DNA of 64,000 bases from Rhizobium leguminosarum. GTDB lineage: Bacteria; Pseudomonadota; Alphaproteobacteria; Rhizobiales; Rhizobiaceae. Below, one piece after another: positions 36,864-46,414 of this stretch. The DNA is taken from the NCBI RefSeq assembly GCF_017876795.1, contig NZ_JAGIOR010000007.1, forward strand, positions 62,001 to 126,000, written 5' to 3'. The stretch's first letter is position 1; every line of letters starts with the position of its first letter. Made by a program: the position numbers and the translations under genes. The notes under the pieces are model-generated. The model saw only the letters and a list, made by a program, of their open reading frames with translations, was not told the origin of the DNA and ran no database searches.

Positions 36864-37466
36864 TTACGCCGCGGCGGACGGCAGATGACGCATCTGGACC
36901 GGCAGCTTGCCGGCGATCTCGTCATCGCTCAGGTCATCGAGCGGTTTCAGGATCGTGCCGTTGCTACCACTCCACAGCATGATCGTTCTCTGGCCCTGCA
37001 TGGATTTCGGGAAGCGGTCACTGGCATAGCCGCGATAGGCGTCGGCCGTGCTGCTCCAGATGTGCTCGAGGCGTTCCTCGCGGATCATTGCACGGACCGG
37101 CCGCGTCTCGCGGTCGAAGATTGCGACGCGCATGGCCTCGACCGAGCCCTGGTCGGAAATATCGCAATAGCCGTGGAAATAGCGCGTCCGACCGTCGATC
37201 CTGAGTGCAAAGAAAATGCTGGTGACCGAGCCCATCAGAAATTCTCGCAGCGCAAAGATTGGTCCGCGCATCCACAATGGCGGGAGAATATCGAGCATGT
37301 AGTCATAGAGTGCTTCGTCGATCTCGAACCATTCGCCGGCGTAGAGTGGGGCGGCGTCGGTCTGCCAGCGATCCGGACGCTGGTTATGGCGATCGAACAA
37401 GCGGAACATTTGCGGGCGGGTGGCGACGCCTTCAAAGATCTTGCGGATAGGGGAAACGGAATTCAT
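36864..37466 (-). CDS. DUF1419-like plasmid protein
   Basis: 200 residues. KIFEGVATRPQMFRLFDRHN and the following EWFEIDEALYDYMLDILPP region match DUF1419 proteins of rhizobial plasmids (name from memory). No catalytic motif is evident. GGAG lies before the ATG at 37466, and the shared leader element lies 70-90 bases upstream. It sits between the methylase-helicase and Toprim genes on the same strand. Confidence 0.7.
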   Translation of the reverse strand: MNSVSPIRKIFEGVATRPQMFRLFDRHNQRPDRWQTDAAPLYAGEWFEIDEALYDYMLDILPPLWMRGPIFALREFLMGSVTSIFFALRIDGRTRYFHGYCDISDQGSVEAMRVAIFDRETRPVRAMIREERLEHIWSSTADAYRGYASDRFPKSMQGQRTIMLWSGSNGTILKPLDDLSDDEIAGKLPVQMRHLPSAAA

Positions 37467-37533
37467 CTGCGGCTCCTTTGGTGCTTTGGAAACCGAAGCC
37501 GATGGATCCTCGCGATCTCACCTTTCTCTTCAG

Positions 37534-37558
37534 TTTCTCGTGACACCTTCCGGGCCGC
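37534..37558. repeat. Shared leader element, copy 2 (upstream of DUF1419-like gene)
   Basis: TTTCTCGTGACACCTTCCGG plus GCCGC, near-identical to 30860-30885 and placed similarly before a minus-strand gene. Confidence 0.5.
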
Positions 37559-37591
37559 CGGCATCGCGTCTGGCCGGGTCAAGGGCCGGCT

Positions 37592-38560
37592 TCAGCCGGG
37601 CGCAGCCTCCCTTGATGCGGGCGGGCGCGATGCGGCACGCCTGTTTCCATTTCCTATTTTTATTCTCTCCCTTCTTCTTTCCTGAAGAACCGCGTTCCAG
37701 TCGTCCGCCGTCGGACGGAGGCGAAGCCAGTCACGTCCGATCTCGTCGGCAAGACCACGCAGCCGATCCGCGAACCTGTCGCCTTGGGGATTGGCGTCGG
37801 TGGCGGCGACCAGCTGCGTGTCCTGGCGGGAGAGCAGTTCGCGCAGGGCGGCCTCCGTGGTTGGTGACCAACCGCCGCCGGTGCTGACGTATAATGTGCC
37901 ATCCCGCATGCCTTCGATTGCGGCGAGGCTCATCGCGTCGATCGCCGCCTCCGTGACGCAAAGCCGCGTCGCCTCACATCCACCGAACCGGAACAAAACC
38001 TTGGACCCGCCGGACGCGAACCCGCGCCAGTCCTGACCTCGTTCTTCCCATCCAACAACGCAACCGCAGCTGTCGGTATGTGCAGCCCACACGCTGCCAA
38101 AAGGGCCCTCTCGCAGGAGGTCTCCCTGCACCGCGGCGCGAACGACGTTGATCGGCAGGGCTCGCATCGAGCACAGATAACGCCATGCGTTTGATCCGTG
38201 CCCGAGAGATTTGCGGGCATACCAACGATCGCCGACGGATGTCGAGCGTGTGGCCCGTTCGGGTTTTTGCCACTCTACCGGCGTGGGGATGAAGCCGACC
38301 AACGCCGCAACGCGCGCGGCCCCTTCAGAGAAACCGACACCGTCGAGATGGCAGACAAGTGAAAACGCGTCACCCTTGGCCTCGCTGAGCGGGTCGAACC
38401 ATCCGCGGCCCTCATGTGTGACGATAATGATCTCTGCAGAGCGACGATATTTGACCGCCCGACGGGTGCTTTCCTTCACATCGATCGCAAACCCGGATAT
38501 TTCGAGTACCGCACCGCATGAGACGCGATCGCGAAGCTCTTCTATATCTTTCCTCTTCAT
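37592..38560 (-). CDS. Toprim-domain protein (DUF3991-type)
   Basis: 322 residues from the ATG at 38560. The N-terminal half carries the DUF3991-like region (KYRRSAEIIIVTHEGRGWFD, GDAFSLVCHL). The C-terminal Toprim fold has CVTEAAIDAMSLAA (catalytic Glu) and LVAATDANPQGDRFADRL (DxD-like DAN..GD). Toprim domains occur in primases and topoisomerases. Plasmid members lack a polymerase part, so the role is uncertain, perhaps in primer synthesis or nicking. Upstream starts at 38602 and 38629 are possible. Confidence 0.8.
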   Translation of the reverse strand: MKRKDIEELRDRVSCGAVLEISGFAIDVKESTRRAVKYRRSAEIIIVTHEGRGWFDPLSEAKGDAFSLVCHLDGVGFSEGAARVAALVGFIPTPVEWQKPERATRSTSVGDRWYARKSLGHGSNAWRYLCSMRALPINVVRAAVQGDLLREGPFGSVWAAHTDSCGCVVGWEERGQDWRGFASGGSKVLFRFGGCEATRLCVTEAAIDAMSLAAIEGMRDGTLYVSTGGGWSPTTEAALRELLSRQDTQLVAATDANPQGDRFADRLRGLADEIGRDWLRLRPTADDWNAVLQERRRERIKIGNGNRRAASRPPASREAAPG

Positions 38561-38660
38561 CTCAATTTCGATCGCGCCGCGATCGCCCTCTTTTTTCCTC
38601 ATCTGGCGGGAGGCTTTCCTTCCAGCCACGAAGAGCTGAGGGGGGCAAGGGCGCGAATGA

Positions 38661-38682
38661 CAAGGTGCAAATCTGCACCTTG
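38661..38682. repeat. 22-bp stem-loop between Toprim and small gene
   Basis: CAAGGTGCA (38661-38669) and TGCACCTTG (38674-38682) pair perfectly around a 4-nt loop. Without a U-tract it is more likely a protein site or leader hairpin of the minus-strand Toprim gene than a terminator. Confidence 0.55.
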
Positions 38683-38755
38683 CGCGGCGAAGCTTCCCTT
38701 GCGGCCGATTGCTCGCGAGTGGCCGATGCAGGCCACCCGGTGGCCGAACGTCGGC

Positions 38756-38932
38756 TCAATGAGCCGACCAGGGATGGAATTCATGAATGACCGCGAGGTC
38801 GTCGCTTGCGTCGATCTCGTCAGAAGGAAGGACGCCATATTCGCCGTCGACTTCGAAGACGGTGACCGGGACCATGAGGTCGCGGGCAAGCTGGAAGGCG
38901 TGGGACTGAGCGAGAACGAGATCGTGTGACAT
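38756..38932 (-). CDS. Small acidic plasmid protein, unknown
   Basis: 58 residues, MSHDLVLAQSHAFQLARDLM then VPVTVFEVDGEYGVLPSDEI. Acidic C-terminal half and no Cys. ATG at 38932. Small proteins of this appearance are frequent in rhizobial plasmid blocks. A CGGCTC/GAGCCG hairpin (38750-38764) covers its stop codon and may terminate it. Confidence 0.55.
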   Translation of the reverse strand: MSHDLVLAQSHAFQLARDLMVPVTVFEVDGEYGVLPSDEIDASDDLAVIHEFHPWSAH

Positions 38933-39320
38933 CTGAGTGGCTCCATTTGGGAGCGGGCCATTCCCGCTCGATGGCTCCATCGAAGGGCCGGGACCGGGCG
39001 CGATCACCGCGCAGGCGAAGCCAAGCGGCCGCAGCTTGCTAGCGGACCCCTTGCGGGTTGATCGTGGAAGATCCGGAACCGGACCAGGACGCCATCAAAA
39101 GAGAGCGGGTGGGCTTGATCCCACCGGAACCAACCAATTCCGCAAGATCAAACTTAGTCGCCCGGTCCGTTGCACTAGCCACCTTGCCGGCTTGGTCGTT
39201 GGCATCGCAGCCGCCCTCGTTCGCCAGCCAACGTCGTACCGAATTTGCCGGATATGGGCTTGCATTTGTCGTATTTGGAATATCTGTTCGCGCGACCTAA
39301 AATACGGGTGGAGTCGAACA
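38933..39320. other. Boundary region before pmtA, nothing recognised
   Basis: The GC-rich leader of the small gene grades into lower-GC DNA. No ribosome site with a family-like frame. The composition change suggests a junction between the plasmid block and the pmtA-panD segment. Confidence 0.4.
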
Positions 39321-39934
39321 TTGAGCATTCGTCAGCGCGTTGCATTGAAATTCAAGGATGAGATCGAGTTTCTGAAAGGGTGGAAACGCGACCGCGCCGC
39401 CGTTGGCGCAATCACGCCAACGTCCATCAAAACAGCCATGCGAATGGCCAGCATCGTTGAGCCAAGCTCCGGGCTTCCAGTGCTCGAACTCGGCCCCGGA
39501 ACGGGGGTGATCACCAGGGCAATTTTGAAACGCGGCGTTGACCCGAGCAACTTGATTTCAATTGAATACTCGCAAGAGTTCTGTCGCCATTTGCGGCAGG
39601 AGTTTCCGGCGGTCGATATACGGTGTGGCGATGCCTTTGCGCTTGACCTTACGCTCGGAGCACAACGCGAAACCAAGTTTGACTGCGTTATCTCGGCAGT
39701 ACCGCTCCTTCACTTGCCTCCAGAAAGGCGGCTCGCACTTGTGCTTGATTTGCTCGAGCGCATCCAGTTGGCAGGCCGGTCGTCCAAATCACTTACGGAT
39801 TACTGTCCCCCGTCGTCGCGTTGCCGGCCGGATACGAAGTCCGTCACCTTGCTTTCATGATGAGGAACATTCCACCTGCACAGCTGTGGACCTATTCGAA
39901 GAAGCCCGCACGCAAGCCTTCCGAACTCAACTAA
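39321..39934 (+). pseudogene. pmtA: Phospholipid N-methyltransferase PmtA, frameshifted
   Basis: From TTG at 39321 (GGAG at 39310-39313) the protein reads FKDEIEFLKGW, then VLELGPGTGVITRAIL (SAM motif I), LISIEYSQEF and FDCVISAVPLLHLP, all typical of rhizobial PmtA. This enzyme methylates phosphatidylethanolamine to phosphatidylcholine at the inner membrane. At about 39763 the frame is lost. The next frame continues GRPVVQITYGLLSPVVALP and ends at 39934, so one C is missing in ...CGCATC(C)CAG. The enzyme is presumably inactive unless a chromosomal copy exists. Confidence 0.8.
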
Positions 39935-39999
39935 CTGACCAACTACGGCGTATCGCTTGCGGCGCCGCCGTTGGCTGATTGCAATTCGAAAGCGACCCT

Positions 40000-40452
40000 A
40001 TGAGAAAGATAGTCGCCGGCAAGCTGCACGGCATCTATGTGACGGAAGCAAACCTGAACTATCACGGATCCATCACACTCGATCCCGACCATTGCGAGGA
40101 GGCCGGGATCTTGCCGATGGAATTCGTCGAGATCTGGAACAAGAGCTCAGGCGCGAGGATTTCAACTTATGTCATTCTGGGGGAACGCGGCTCCAGATGC
40201 TGCATCCTCAATGGAGCAGCTGCTAGAACCTGCCAACCGGGCGACCAGATAATCGTTTGCAATTCAGTGTACGTCGGCGAAGACGAACTAACATCGCTGA
40301 AACCAAAGATCCTAACGTTCGACGAAACCAACAGCGTCCGTGATAAGCTGAGTTATTCAGTGAGCTTAGGCCAGGACGGCCGATATAAATTTGAGATCCT
40401 CGACGAGAATTCGAGGGCACTGCCGGTGCCGGCCTTGGTGTCACGTCAGTAG
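40000..40452 (+). CDS. panD: Aspartate 1-decarboxylase
   Basis: 150 residues. PanD makes beta-alanine for pantothenate and CoA. Lys near position 8, YHGSITLD with the Gly-Ser autocleavage pair that makes the pyruvoyl group, [13 protein letters not shown] and the GAAAR segment are all present. It is about 24 residues longer than E. coli PanD. ATG at 40000. Provision of CoA precursor next to a CoA-ester catabolic cluster may be relevant, but it is on the opposite strand. Confidence 0.9.
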   Translation: MRKIVAGKLHGIYVTEANLNYHGSITLDPDHCEEAGILPMEFVEIWNKSSGARISTYVILGERGSRCCILNGAAARTCQPGDQIIVCNSVYVGEDELTSLKPKILTFDETNSVRDKLSYSVSLGQDGRYKFEILDENSRALPVPALVSRQ

Positions 40453-40561
40453 TTCTGCGTTGAAACTGCGTTTCTCGCCGCAGCGGGATATGCCGACTTT
40501 GGGTATCATAATACCACATTTGCGGCATAATGCGATTTTTGGAACTTCTGGGCGGTCCACC

Positions 40562-42271
40562 TTAACGACGCAACACCCCCCTCAAAGGAGCGGTTGGCAG
40601 ATCTGTGCACACACCCAGCGCTACTTCGGCAGAGAAGCCGATGGTTTCGCCGAGCGTCGGATGTGGGTGGATCGTTCGGCCGATATCGATCGCATCCGCC
40701 CCCATTTCGATTGCCAGGCACACCTCGCCGATCATGTCGCCGGCGCTGGGACCAATGATGGCACCGCCGATGATCCGCCCCGTTTCCTCCGAAAAGAGCA
40801 GCTTCGTCATGCCGTATTCCGCACCATTGGCGATGGCCCTGCCAGATGCCGCCCACGGGAACCTGGCGACCTTGACCTTGACGCCCTCTTTCGCGGCCCG
40901 CTCCTCCGTCATGCCGACCCAGGCAATCTCGGGTCTTGTGTAGCAGACGGAAGGCACAAGATCGGTGTCGAAGCCCGCATTATGGCCCGCTACAACCTCG
41001 GCCGCTACATGTCCCTGATGCACCGCCTTGTGGGCTAGCATCGGCTGCCCAACTATATCGCCGATCGCGAAGATGTGGCCGGCGGATGTGCGCATCTGCC
41101 TGTTGACAGGGATGAAGCCGTTCTGCGCGGCAAGTCCCGCCGCGGCAAGGTCAAGCTGATCGCCATTCGGCCGACGCCCCGGCGCCTGAAGCACCAGATC
41201 ATAGCCGAGCGTCTCGTTGACCTTGCCGGAGAAGCGCACATCGATGCCATCCGCCTTGGCGACGGCGGCTTCGACCGTCGTTTCCGTCATGATGCGGTCG
41301 AAGCGGTGGCCGTTCTGCTTCAGCCATATGGCAACGAGATCCCGGTCAACACCTGCGAGCAAACCATCCAGTCGCTCGACGACATCCACGCGCGCGCCGA
41401 GCGCACTATAGACCGTCGCCATTTCGAGCCCGATGATACCGCCACCGATCACCAGCATCCGCTTGGGGATGGACTCCAGCCGCAGCGCGCCAGTGGAGGT
41501 CACCACCCTTGGGTCATCCGGCAGCATCGGCAATTTCACAGCCGACGACCCGGCCGCAATGATGCAGTTGCGGAAGCTGATCTGTGTCGTCTTCTCGTTG
41601 CCGGAAATGCGAAGCGTGTTGGGGCCGGCAAAGGCAGCGGTGCCGACCACGACCTCCACCTTGCGTGCCCGCGCCATGCCCGCAAGACCATCCGTCAACC
41701 GCTTGACGACGGACGTCTTGTAGTCGCGAACCTTTCCTATATCGATCACGGCCTCGCCGAAGGTAATGCCGTGGCTCGCCAGCGCCTCAGCCTCTTCCTT
41801 CACTGCGGCCAGATGCAGCAGGGCTTTCGACGGGATGCAGCCGACATTGAGGCAGACACCGCCGAGCGTCTCGTAGCGCTCGATCAGAACGACCTTGAGG
41901 CCAAGATCGGCAGCACGGAACGCTGCCGAATAACCGCCCGGTCCTCCGCCGATGACAACCACGTCCGCTGCATCTGGCGTCGTTTCCGTTTGCGCCGCCG
42001 CAGTCGTTGTAGCAACCGGCGCTTCCTTGCTTTCGGCGATTTCCGCCTTTGCGAGCAATGTACCTTCGCTCACCTTGTCGCCGACGCTGACCAGAACATC
42101 GACGATCGTGCCAGCGATCGGCGAAGGCACATCCATCGTCGCCTTGTCGCTCTCGACGGTGAGCATCGACTGCTCCGGCTGAAGAGCAAGACCCTTGCTC
42201 AGGAAAAGCTCGACAATCGGCACGTCCTTGAAGTCGCCCAGCGGGGGAACACGGATTTCAACAATCGCCAT
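40562..42271 (-). CDS. lpdA: Dihydrolipoyl dehydrogenase with N-terminal lipoyl domain
   Basis: 569 residues. A lipoyl domain (residues 1-80, ESDKATMDVPSP with the lipoyl-Lys) is fused to an E3 flavoprotein: FAD motif VIGGGPGGYSAAFRA, disulfide CLNVGC, NAD motif VIGGGIIGLEMA and the His-Glu pair in IHPHPTLGE. It reoxidises dihydrolipoamide of the AceEF complex. It is 9 bases after aceF and is the last gene of the minus-strand catabolic row. Lipoyl-fused E3 is typical of beta/gammaproteobacterial-type complexes. Confidence 0.95.
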   Translation of the reverse strand: MAIVEIRVPPLGDFKDVPIVELFLSKGLALQPEQSMLTVESDKATMDVPSPIAGTIVDVLVSVGDKVSEGTLLAKAEIAESKEAPVATTTAAAQTETTPDAADVVVIGGGPGGYSAAFRAADLGLKVVLIERYETLGGVCLNVGCIPSKALLHLAAVKEEAEALASHGITFGEAVIDIGKVRDYKTSVVKRLTDGLAGMARARKVEVVVGTAAFAGPNTLRISGNEKTTQISFRNCIIAAGSSAVKLPMLPDDPRVVTSTGALRLESIPKRMLVIGGGIIGLEMATVYSALGARVDVVERLDGLLAGVDRDLVAIWLKQNGHRFDRIMTETTVEAAVAKADGIDVRFSGKVNETLGYDLVLQAPGRRPNGDQLDLAAAGLAAQNGFIPVNRQMRTSAGHIFAIGDIVGQPMLAHKAVHQGHVAAEVVAGHNAGFDTDLVPSVCYTRPEIAWVGMTEERAAKEGVKVKVARFPWAASGRAIANGAEYGMTKLLFSEETGRIIGGAIIGPSAGDMIGEVCLAIEMGADAIDIGRTIHPHPTLGETIGFSAEVALGVCTDLPTAPLRGVLRR

Positions 42272-42280
42272 GTCCGCACC

Positions 42281-43588
42281 TCACAGGATCGCGCGACGGA
42301 AGTCGCCGAGGATAGAGGAGATATGGCCGAGGAACCGTGCGGCGGCGACGCCATCCACCACCCGGTGATCCCAGGACAGGCTGATCGGCATGATGAGCCG
42401 CGGCTCGAATTCCTTGCCGTTCCACACGGCCTGCATGACCGAGCGCGCCGCACCGAGAATGGCCACTTCCGGCGCATTGATGATCGGCGTGAAGCCCGTC
42501 CCACCGATGCCGCCAAGCGAGGAGACGGAGAAGCAGCCGCCCTGCATATCGGTGGGCGAGAGTGCACCTTCGCGCGCCTTCTCTGCCAGCACGCCCATTT
42601 CCTGGCCGATTTCGATCAGGCCCTTCTTGTCGCAATCCTTGATGACCGGAACCATCAGGCCCTTTGGCGTATCTACCGCAAAGCCGATATTGACGTACTT
42701 TTTCAGGGTCAGCTCATTGCCGGTCAGCGAGGAATTGAACTGCGGATAGGCCTTCAGCGCCAGTGCGGACGCTTTGAGCAGAAAGGCGACCATGGTGAGC
42801 TTGACCGGCGGGTTTCGTTTCTCACCGTTGAGCTGCGTGCGGAAGCTCTCCAGCTCCGTCACATCCGCATTGTCGAAATTCGTGACATGCGGAATGGTGA
42901 GGTAGTTGCGGGCAAGGCTCGCACCGGAAATTTCCTGAATGCGCGTCAGCGGACGCTTCTCGATTTCACCGAACTTTGAAAAATCGATCTGCGGCCAAGC
43001 CGGCAGACCCGCGAAGGCGGGGTTGCCAGCCGATGGCGCGACAGCCTTTGGCGTGTTGAGCTCGCCCTTGACGAAATTCTGCACATCCTCGCGCAGGATA
43101 CGTCCCTTGGGGCCTGTGGCTTTCACACGGGCGAGATCCACGCCGAGTTCGCGAGCGTAGGCGCGTACGGATGGCGTTGCATGAAGCAGCGCGCCCGTCG
43201 TCCCGTCCGATGATGCGACGGGTTCGACAGCGGATGCTGCAGCAGGCCCAGCAGGTTTTGTTTCCGGCGCGACGGAAGCCGCCGGCGCAGATGCTTCGAC
43301 GGGCGCCTCCACGGCTGGTGACGGGCTTGCCACCGAAGCGACCGCACCGGCAGCGTCGATTTCGGCAATCGCCACACCCTGCGAGACCTTGGCGCCGATT
43401 TCGACCAGCACCGTGGTGATGCAGCCGGCGACCGGAGACGGCACTTCCATCGTTGCCTTGTCCGTTTCCAGCGTGATGATCGGATCATCGACGGCAATGA
43501 CATCGCCAGGCTTGACGGTGATTTCGACGATCGGAACGTCCTTGTAGTCTCCGATGTCAGGCAGATATATCTTCTGGATGGCACTCAT
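42281..43588 (-). CDS. aceF: Dihydrolipoyl acetyltransferase (E2) of 2-oxoacid dehydrogenase
   Basis: 435 residues. One lipoyl domain (ETDKATMEVPSP), a proline/alanine linker, the E3-binding domain ATPSVRAYARELGVDL..V and the acyltransferase domain ending SWDHRVVDGVAAARFL with catalytic His and Asp. It transfers the acyl group from lipoyl to CoA. It lies 35 bases downstream of aceE. With a homodimeric-type E1 it forms the E. coli-like complex, not the PdhAB type usual in rhizobia. Confidence 0.95.
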   Translation of the reverse strand: MSAIQKIYLPDIGDYKDVPIVEITVKPGDVIAVDDPIITLETDKATMEVPSPVAGCITTVLVEIGAKVSQGVAIAEIDAAGAVASVASPSPAVEAPVEASAPAASVAPETKPAGPAAASAVEPVASSDGTTGALLHATPSVRAYARELGVDLARVKATGPKGRILREDVQNFVKGELNTPKAVAPSAGNPAFAGLPAWPQIDFSKFGEIEKRPLTRIQEISGASLARNYLTIPHVTNFDNADVTELESFRTQLNGEKRNPPVKLTMVAFLLKASALALKAYPQFNSSLTGNELTLKKYVNIGFAVDTPKGLMVPVIKDCDKKGLIEIGQEMGVLAEKAREGALSPTDMQGGCFSVSSLGGIGGTGFTPIINAPEVAILGAARSVMQAVWNGKEFEPRLIMPISLSWDHRVVDGVAAARFLGHISSILGDFRRAIL

Positions 43589-43623
43589 GGCGCGGCCTTT
43601 CTGTAAGACTGGAGTTCGGAGGA

Positions 43624-46281
43624 TCAGACGGTCCAGGGCGCGGGTGCACCGGCGTCGATGCCATACCTGCTGATGGCCTCGGCAACGGTCTTCGCATCCA
43701 CCTTGCCCTCTCTTGCGAGAGCAGCGAGGGCAGCGACCACGACATTGTGCTTGTCGACCTCGAAGAAGCTCCGCAGCGCCGCACGCGTATCGCTCCGGCC
43801 AAAACCGTCCGTGCCGAGCGCAACGAAGCGCGCCTTGACATAGGGGCTGATCAGTTGCGGGAGCGCGCGGACATAATCCGTCGCCACGACGACCGGGGGA
43901 TCTCCATCAAGCAGCGTTTCGACATGGCTGAGGCGCGGCGCCTCTTCCGGCGATAGGCGATTTTCGCGCTCGACTTCGGTGGCCTCACGGGCAAGCTCGC
44001 TGAAGCTTGTCGCACTGAAGACGGACGCGTCGATGTTCCAGTCATTCTTCAGGAGTTCACCGGCAGCAACCACTTCCGGCAGGATGGCACCGGCGCCGAC
44101 AAGGCGAACGGCAGCGTCCGGCTGCTCAGCCGAACCCAGCCGGTACAGGCCCCTGATGATGCCCTCACGCGCACCGTCAGGCATGGAGGGTTGCGTGTAG
44201 TTCTCGTTCATCGCGGTGATGTAGAAGAACTCGTCGCGGTTCTGCTCCAGCATGCGCCGGGCGCCCTCGTCGATGATCACGGCCATTTCATAGGCATAGG
44301 CGGGATCATAGGCGCGGCAGTTCGGTATGGTCGAGGCCACCAGATGGCTGGAGCCGTCCTGATGCTGCAGACCTTCGCCGCCGAGCGTCGTGCGGCCCGC
44401 CGTCGCGCCGATCAGGAAACCGCGGGCACGCTGGTCTGCCGCCGCCCAGATGAGATCGCCGACACGTTGGAAGCCGAACATCGAATAGTAAATGTAGAAT
44501 GGCAGCATCGGCACGCCATGCACGCTGTAGGATGTCGCCGCCGCAACCCAGGACGAGATGGCACCCGCCTCGGTAATGCCCTCTTCCAGCAACTGGCCGT
44601 CGACGGATTCCTTGTAGTACAGCATCGAGCCCGCGTCTTCTGGCTCATAGAGCTGGCCGACCGGAGAATAGATGCCGACCTGTCGGAACAGGTTCGCCAT
44701 GCCGAAAGTCCGCGCCTCGTCGGCGACGATCGGCACAACGCGCTTGCCGATGCCCGGATCCTTGATCAGGTTGCTAAAGAGGCGGACGGCTGCGGTCGTG
44801 GTCGAATTTTCGCGGCCATCGCTGGTGAGCGCGAAGGCGGCGTAGCTTTCAATTGGTGGCACCGGCAGCGGATCGGCCTTCTGGCGGCGCTGCGGTATGT
44901 AACCACCCAGCGCGTTCCGGCGCTCGCGAAGATAGGTGATTTCCGGGGATTCCTCGGCCGGGCGATAGAATTCCAGCTTCTCAACCTGTTCGTCATTCAG
45001 CGGCAACGAGAACTTGTCGCGGAAGGCCTTGAGCGCATCGACATCCAGCTTCTTGGCCTGATGCGCGGTCATGCGGGATTCCCCGGCGCCGCCCATGCCA
45101 TACCCCTTCTTAGTCTTAGCGAGGATGACGGTCGGGCGACCCTTGGTCTCCTTGGCCGCCTTGAAAGCCGCATGCAGCTTGCGGAAGTCATGCCCGCCAC
45201 GCTTCAGGGCATCGATTTCGCGCTCCGACATGTGCGAAACAAGCTTGCGCACTTCCGGATCCTCGTCGAAGAAATTCGTGAGGTTATAGGCGCCGTCATG
45301 TGCGCCGAGCGACTGGTACTTGCCGTCTACCGTCGCAGCGAAGCGGCGCAACAGGGCGTGGTTCTTGTCGGCCGCGAATATGGCGTCCCATTCCGAGCCC
45401 CAAAGCACCTTGATGACGTTCCAACCAGCGCCAAGGAAGAGGTTTTCCAATTCCTGGATGATCTGGCCGTTGCCCCGGACCGGGCCGTCGAGGCGCTGCA
45501 GGTTGCAGTTGACGATGAATGTGAGGTTGTCGAGGGATTCACGGCTGGCAAGGGACAGGCCCGCAATCGACTCCGGCTCATCCATCTCGCCATCGCCGAA
45601 CACGCCCCAGACATGCTGCTGGTCGGTCTTCGCCAGACCGCGTTCACGCAGATAGCGCAGGAAGCGCGCCTGATAGACGGCATTGATCGGGCCGATGCCC
45701 ATCGAGCCCGTCGGGAACTGCCAGAAGTCCGGCATCAGCCAGGGATGCGGATAGGAACACAGACCACCGCCGCCAAGCTCCTGACGATAGTTTTTCAGAT
45801 GATCTTCGCTCAAGCGCCCTTCCAGGAAGGCGCGAGCGTAGACACCGGGCGCCGAATGCGGCTGGAAGTAAACCAGATCACCGCCACCTTCACCTGGCCC
45901 CTTGAAGAAGTGGTTGAAGCCGACCTCGAAGATTTCGGCGGCGGACGCATAGCTCGCGACATGGCCGCCCAATTCGCCATAGGCCTTGTTGGCGCGAACG
46001 ACCATCGCCAGGGCATTCCAGCGGATGATCGAGGTGATCCGCTCCTCCAAACCGAGGTCCCCCGGAAAAGCCGGTTGCCTCGAAATCGGGACTGAGTTTC
46101 GGTAAGGTACGTAGGGCAATTGCTTTGGCAGGATCCCGATCTCTCGCGCTCGCCGGTCAAGCGCGTCCAACAATTCGCGCGCGCGCCCATCGCCCTCGTA
46201 AGCAAGGACTGCATCAAGCGACGCAAGCCAATCATTGATTTCCAGATCCGCGTTGTCGGTTTCGCCAGCCTTTGCACTCAT
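43624..46281 (-). CDS. aceE: Homodimeric pyruvate dehydrogenase E1 (AceE)
   Basis: 885 residues. The ThDP motif is GVFGDGEMDEPES...NCNLQ. WGSEWDAIF, KKGYGMGGAGE and ASTIPNCRAYDPAYAYE are hallmark AceE segments. Start ATG 46281 with AGAGGAA upstream; a longer frame to 46356 lacks support. AceE decarboxylates pyruvate and also accepts 2-oxobutyrate, which makes propionyl-CoA. Located 133 bases behind methylmalonyl-CoA mutase and upstream of aceF-lpdA, it could supply substrate to PccAB-mutase. The family is unusual for rhizobia and suggests horizontal transfer. Confidence 0.95.
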   Translation of the reverse strand: MSAKAGETDNADLEINDWLASLDAVLAYEGDGRARELLDALDRRAREIGILPKQLPYVPYRNSVPISRQPAFPGDLGLEERITSIIRWNALAMVVRANKAYGELGGHVASYASAAEIFEVGFNHFFKGPGEGGGDLVYFQPHSAPGVYARAFLEGRLSEDHLKNYRQELGGGGLCSYPHPWLMPDFWQFPTGSMGIGPINAVYQARFLRYLRERGLAKTDQQHVWGVFGDGEMDEPESIAGLSLASRESLDNLTFIVNCNLQRLDGPVRGNGQIIQELENLFLGAGWNVIKVLWGSEWDAIFAADKNHALLRRFAATVDGKYQSLGAHDGAYNLTNFFDEDPEVRKLVSHMSEREIDALKRGGHDFRKLHAAFKAAKETKGRPTVILAKTKKGYGMGGAGESRMTAHQAKKLDVDALKAFRDKFSLPLNDEQVEKLEFYRPAEESPEITYLRERRNALGGYIPQRRQKADPLPVPPIESYAAFALTSDGRENSTTTAAVRLFSNLIKDPGIGKRVVPIVADEARTFGMANLFRQVGIYSPVGQLYEPEDAGSMLYYKESVDGQLLEEGITEAGAISSWVAAATSYSVHGVPMLPFYIYYSMFGFQRVGDLIWAAADQRARGFLIGATAGRTTLGGEGLQHQDGSSHLVASTIPNCRAYDPAYAYEMAVIIDEGARRMLEQNRDEFFYITAMNENYTQPSMPDGAREGIIRGLYRLGSAEQPDAAVRLVGAGAILPEVVAAGELLKNDWNIDASVFSATSFSELAREATEVERENRLSPEEAPRLSHVETLLDGDPPVVVATDYVRALPQLISPYVKARFVALGTDGFGRSDTRAALRSFFEVDKHNVVVAALAALAREGKVDAKTVAEAISRYGIDAGAPAPWTV

Positions 46282-46414
46282 GGTTATGGTTCCTCTTACA
46301 TCTCTTGAAAATAACGTGTCGCCGGTTTCTGCTGCTGTTCGCGTTGCTCGGCACAAACCGGGCCCCGGCGTTGAGCGCCTTTTGCGTCAGGCTCTTGCGA
46401 GCGGAGCCGCGTGC

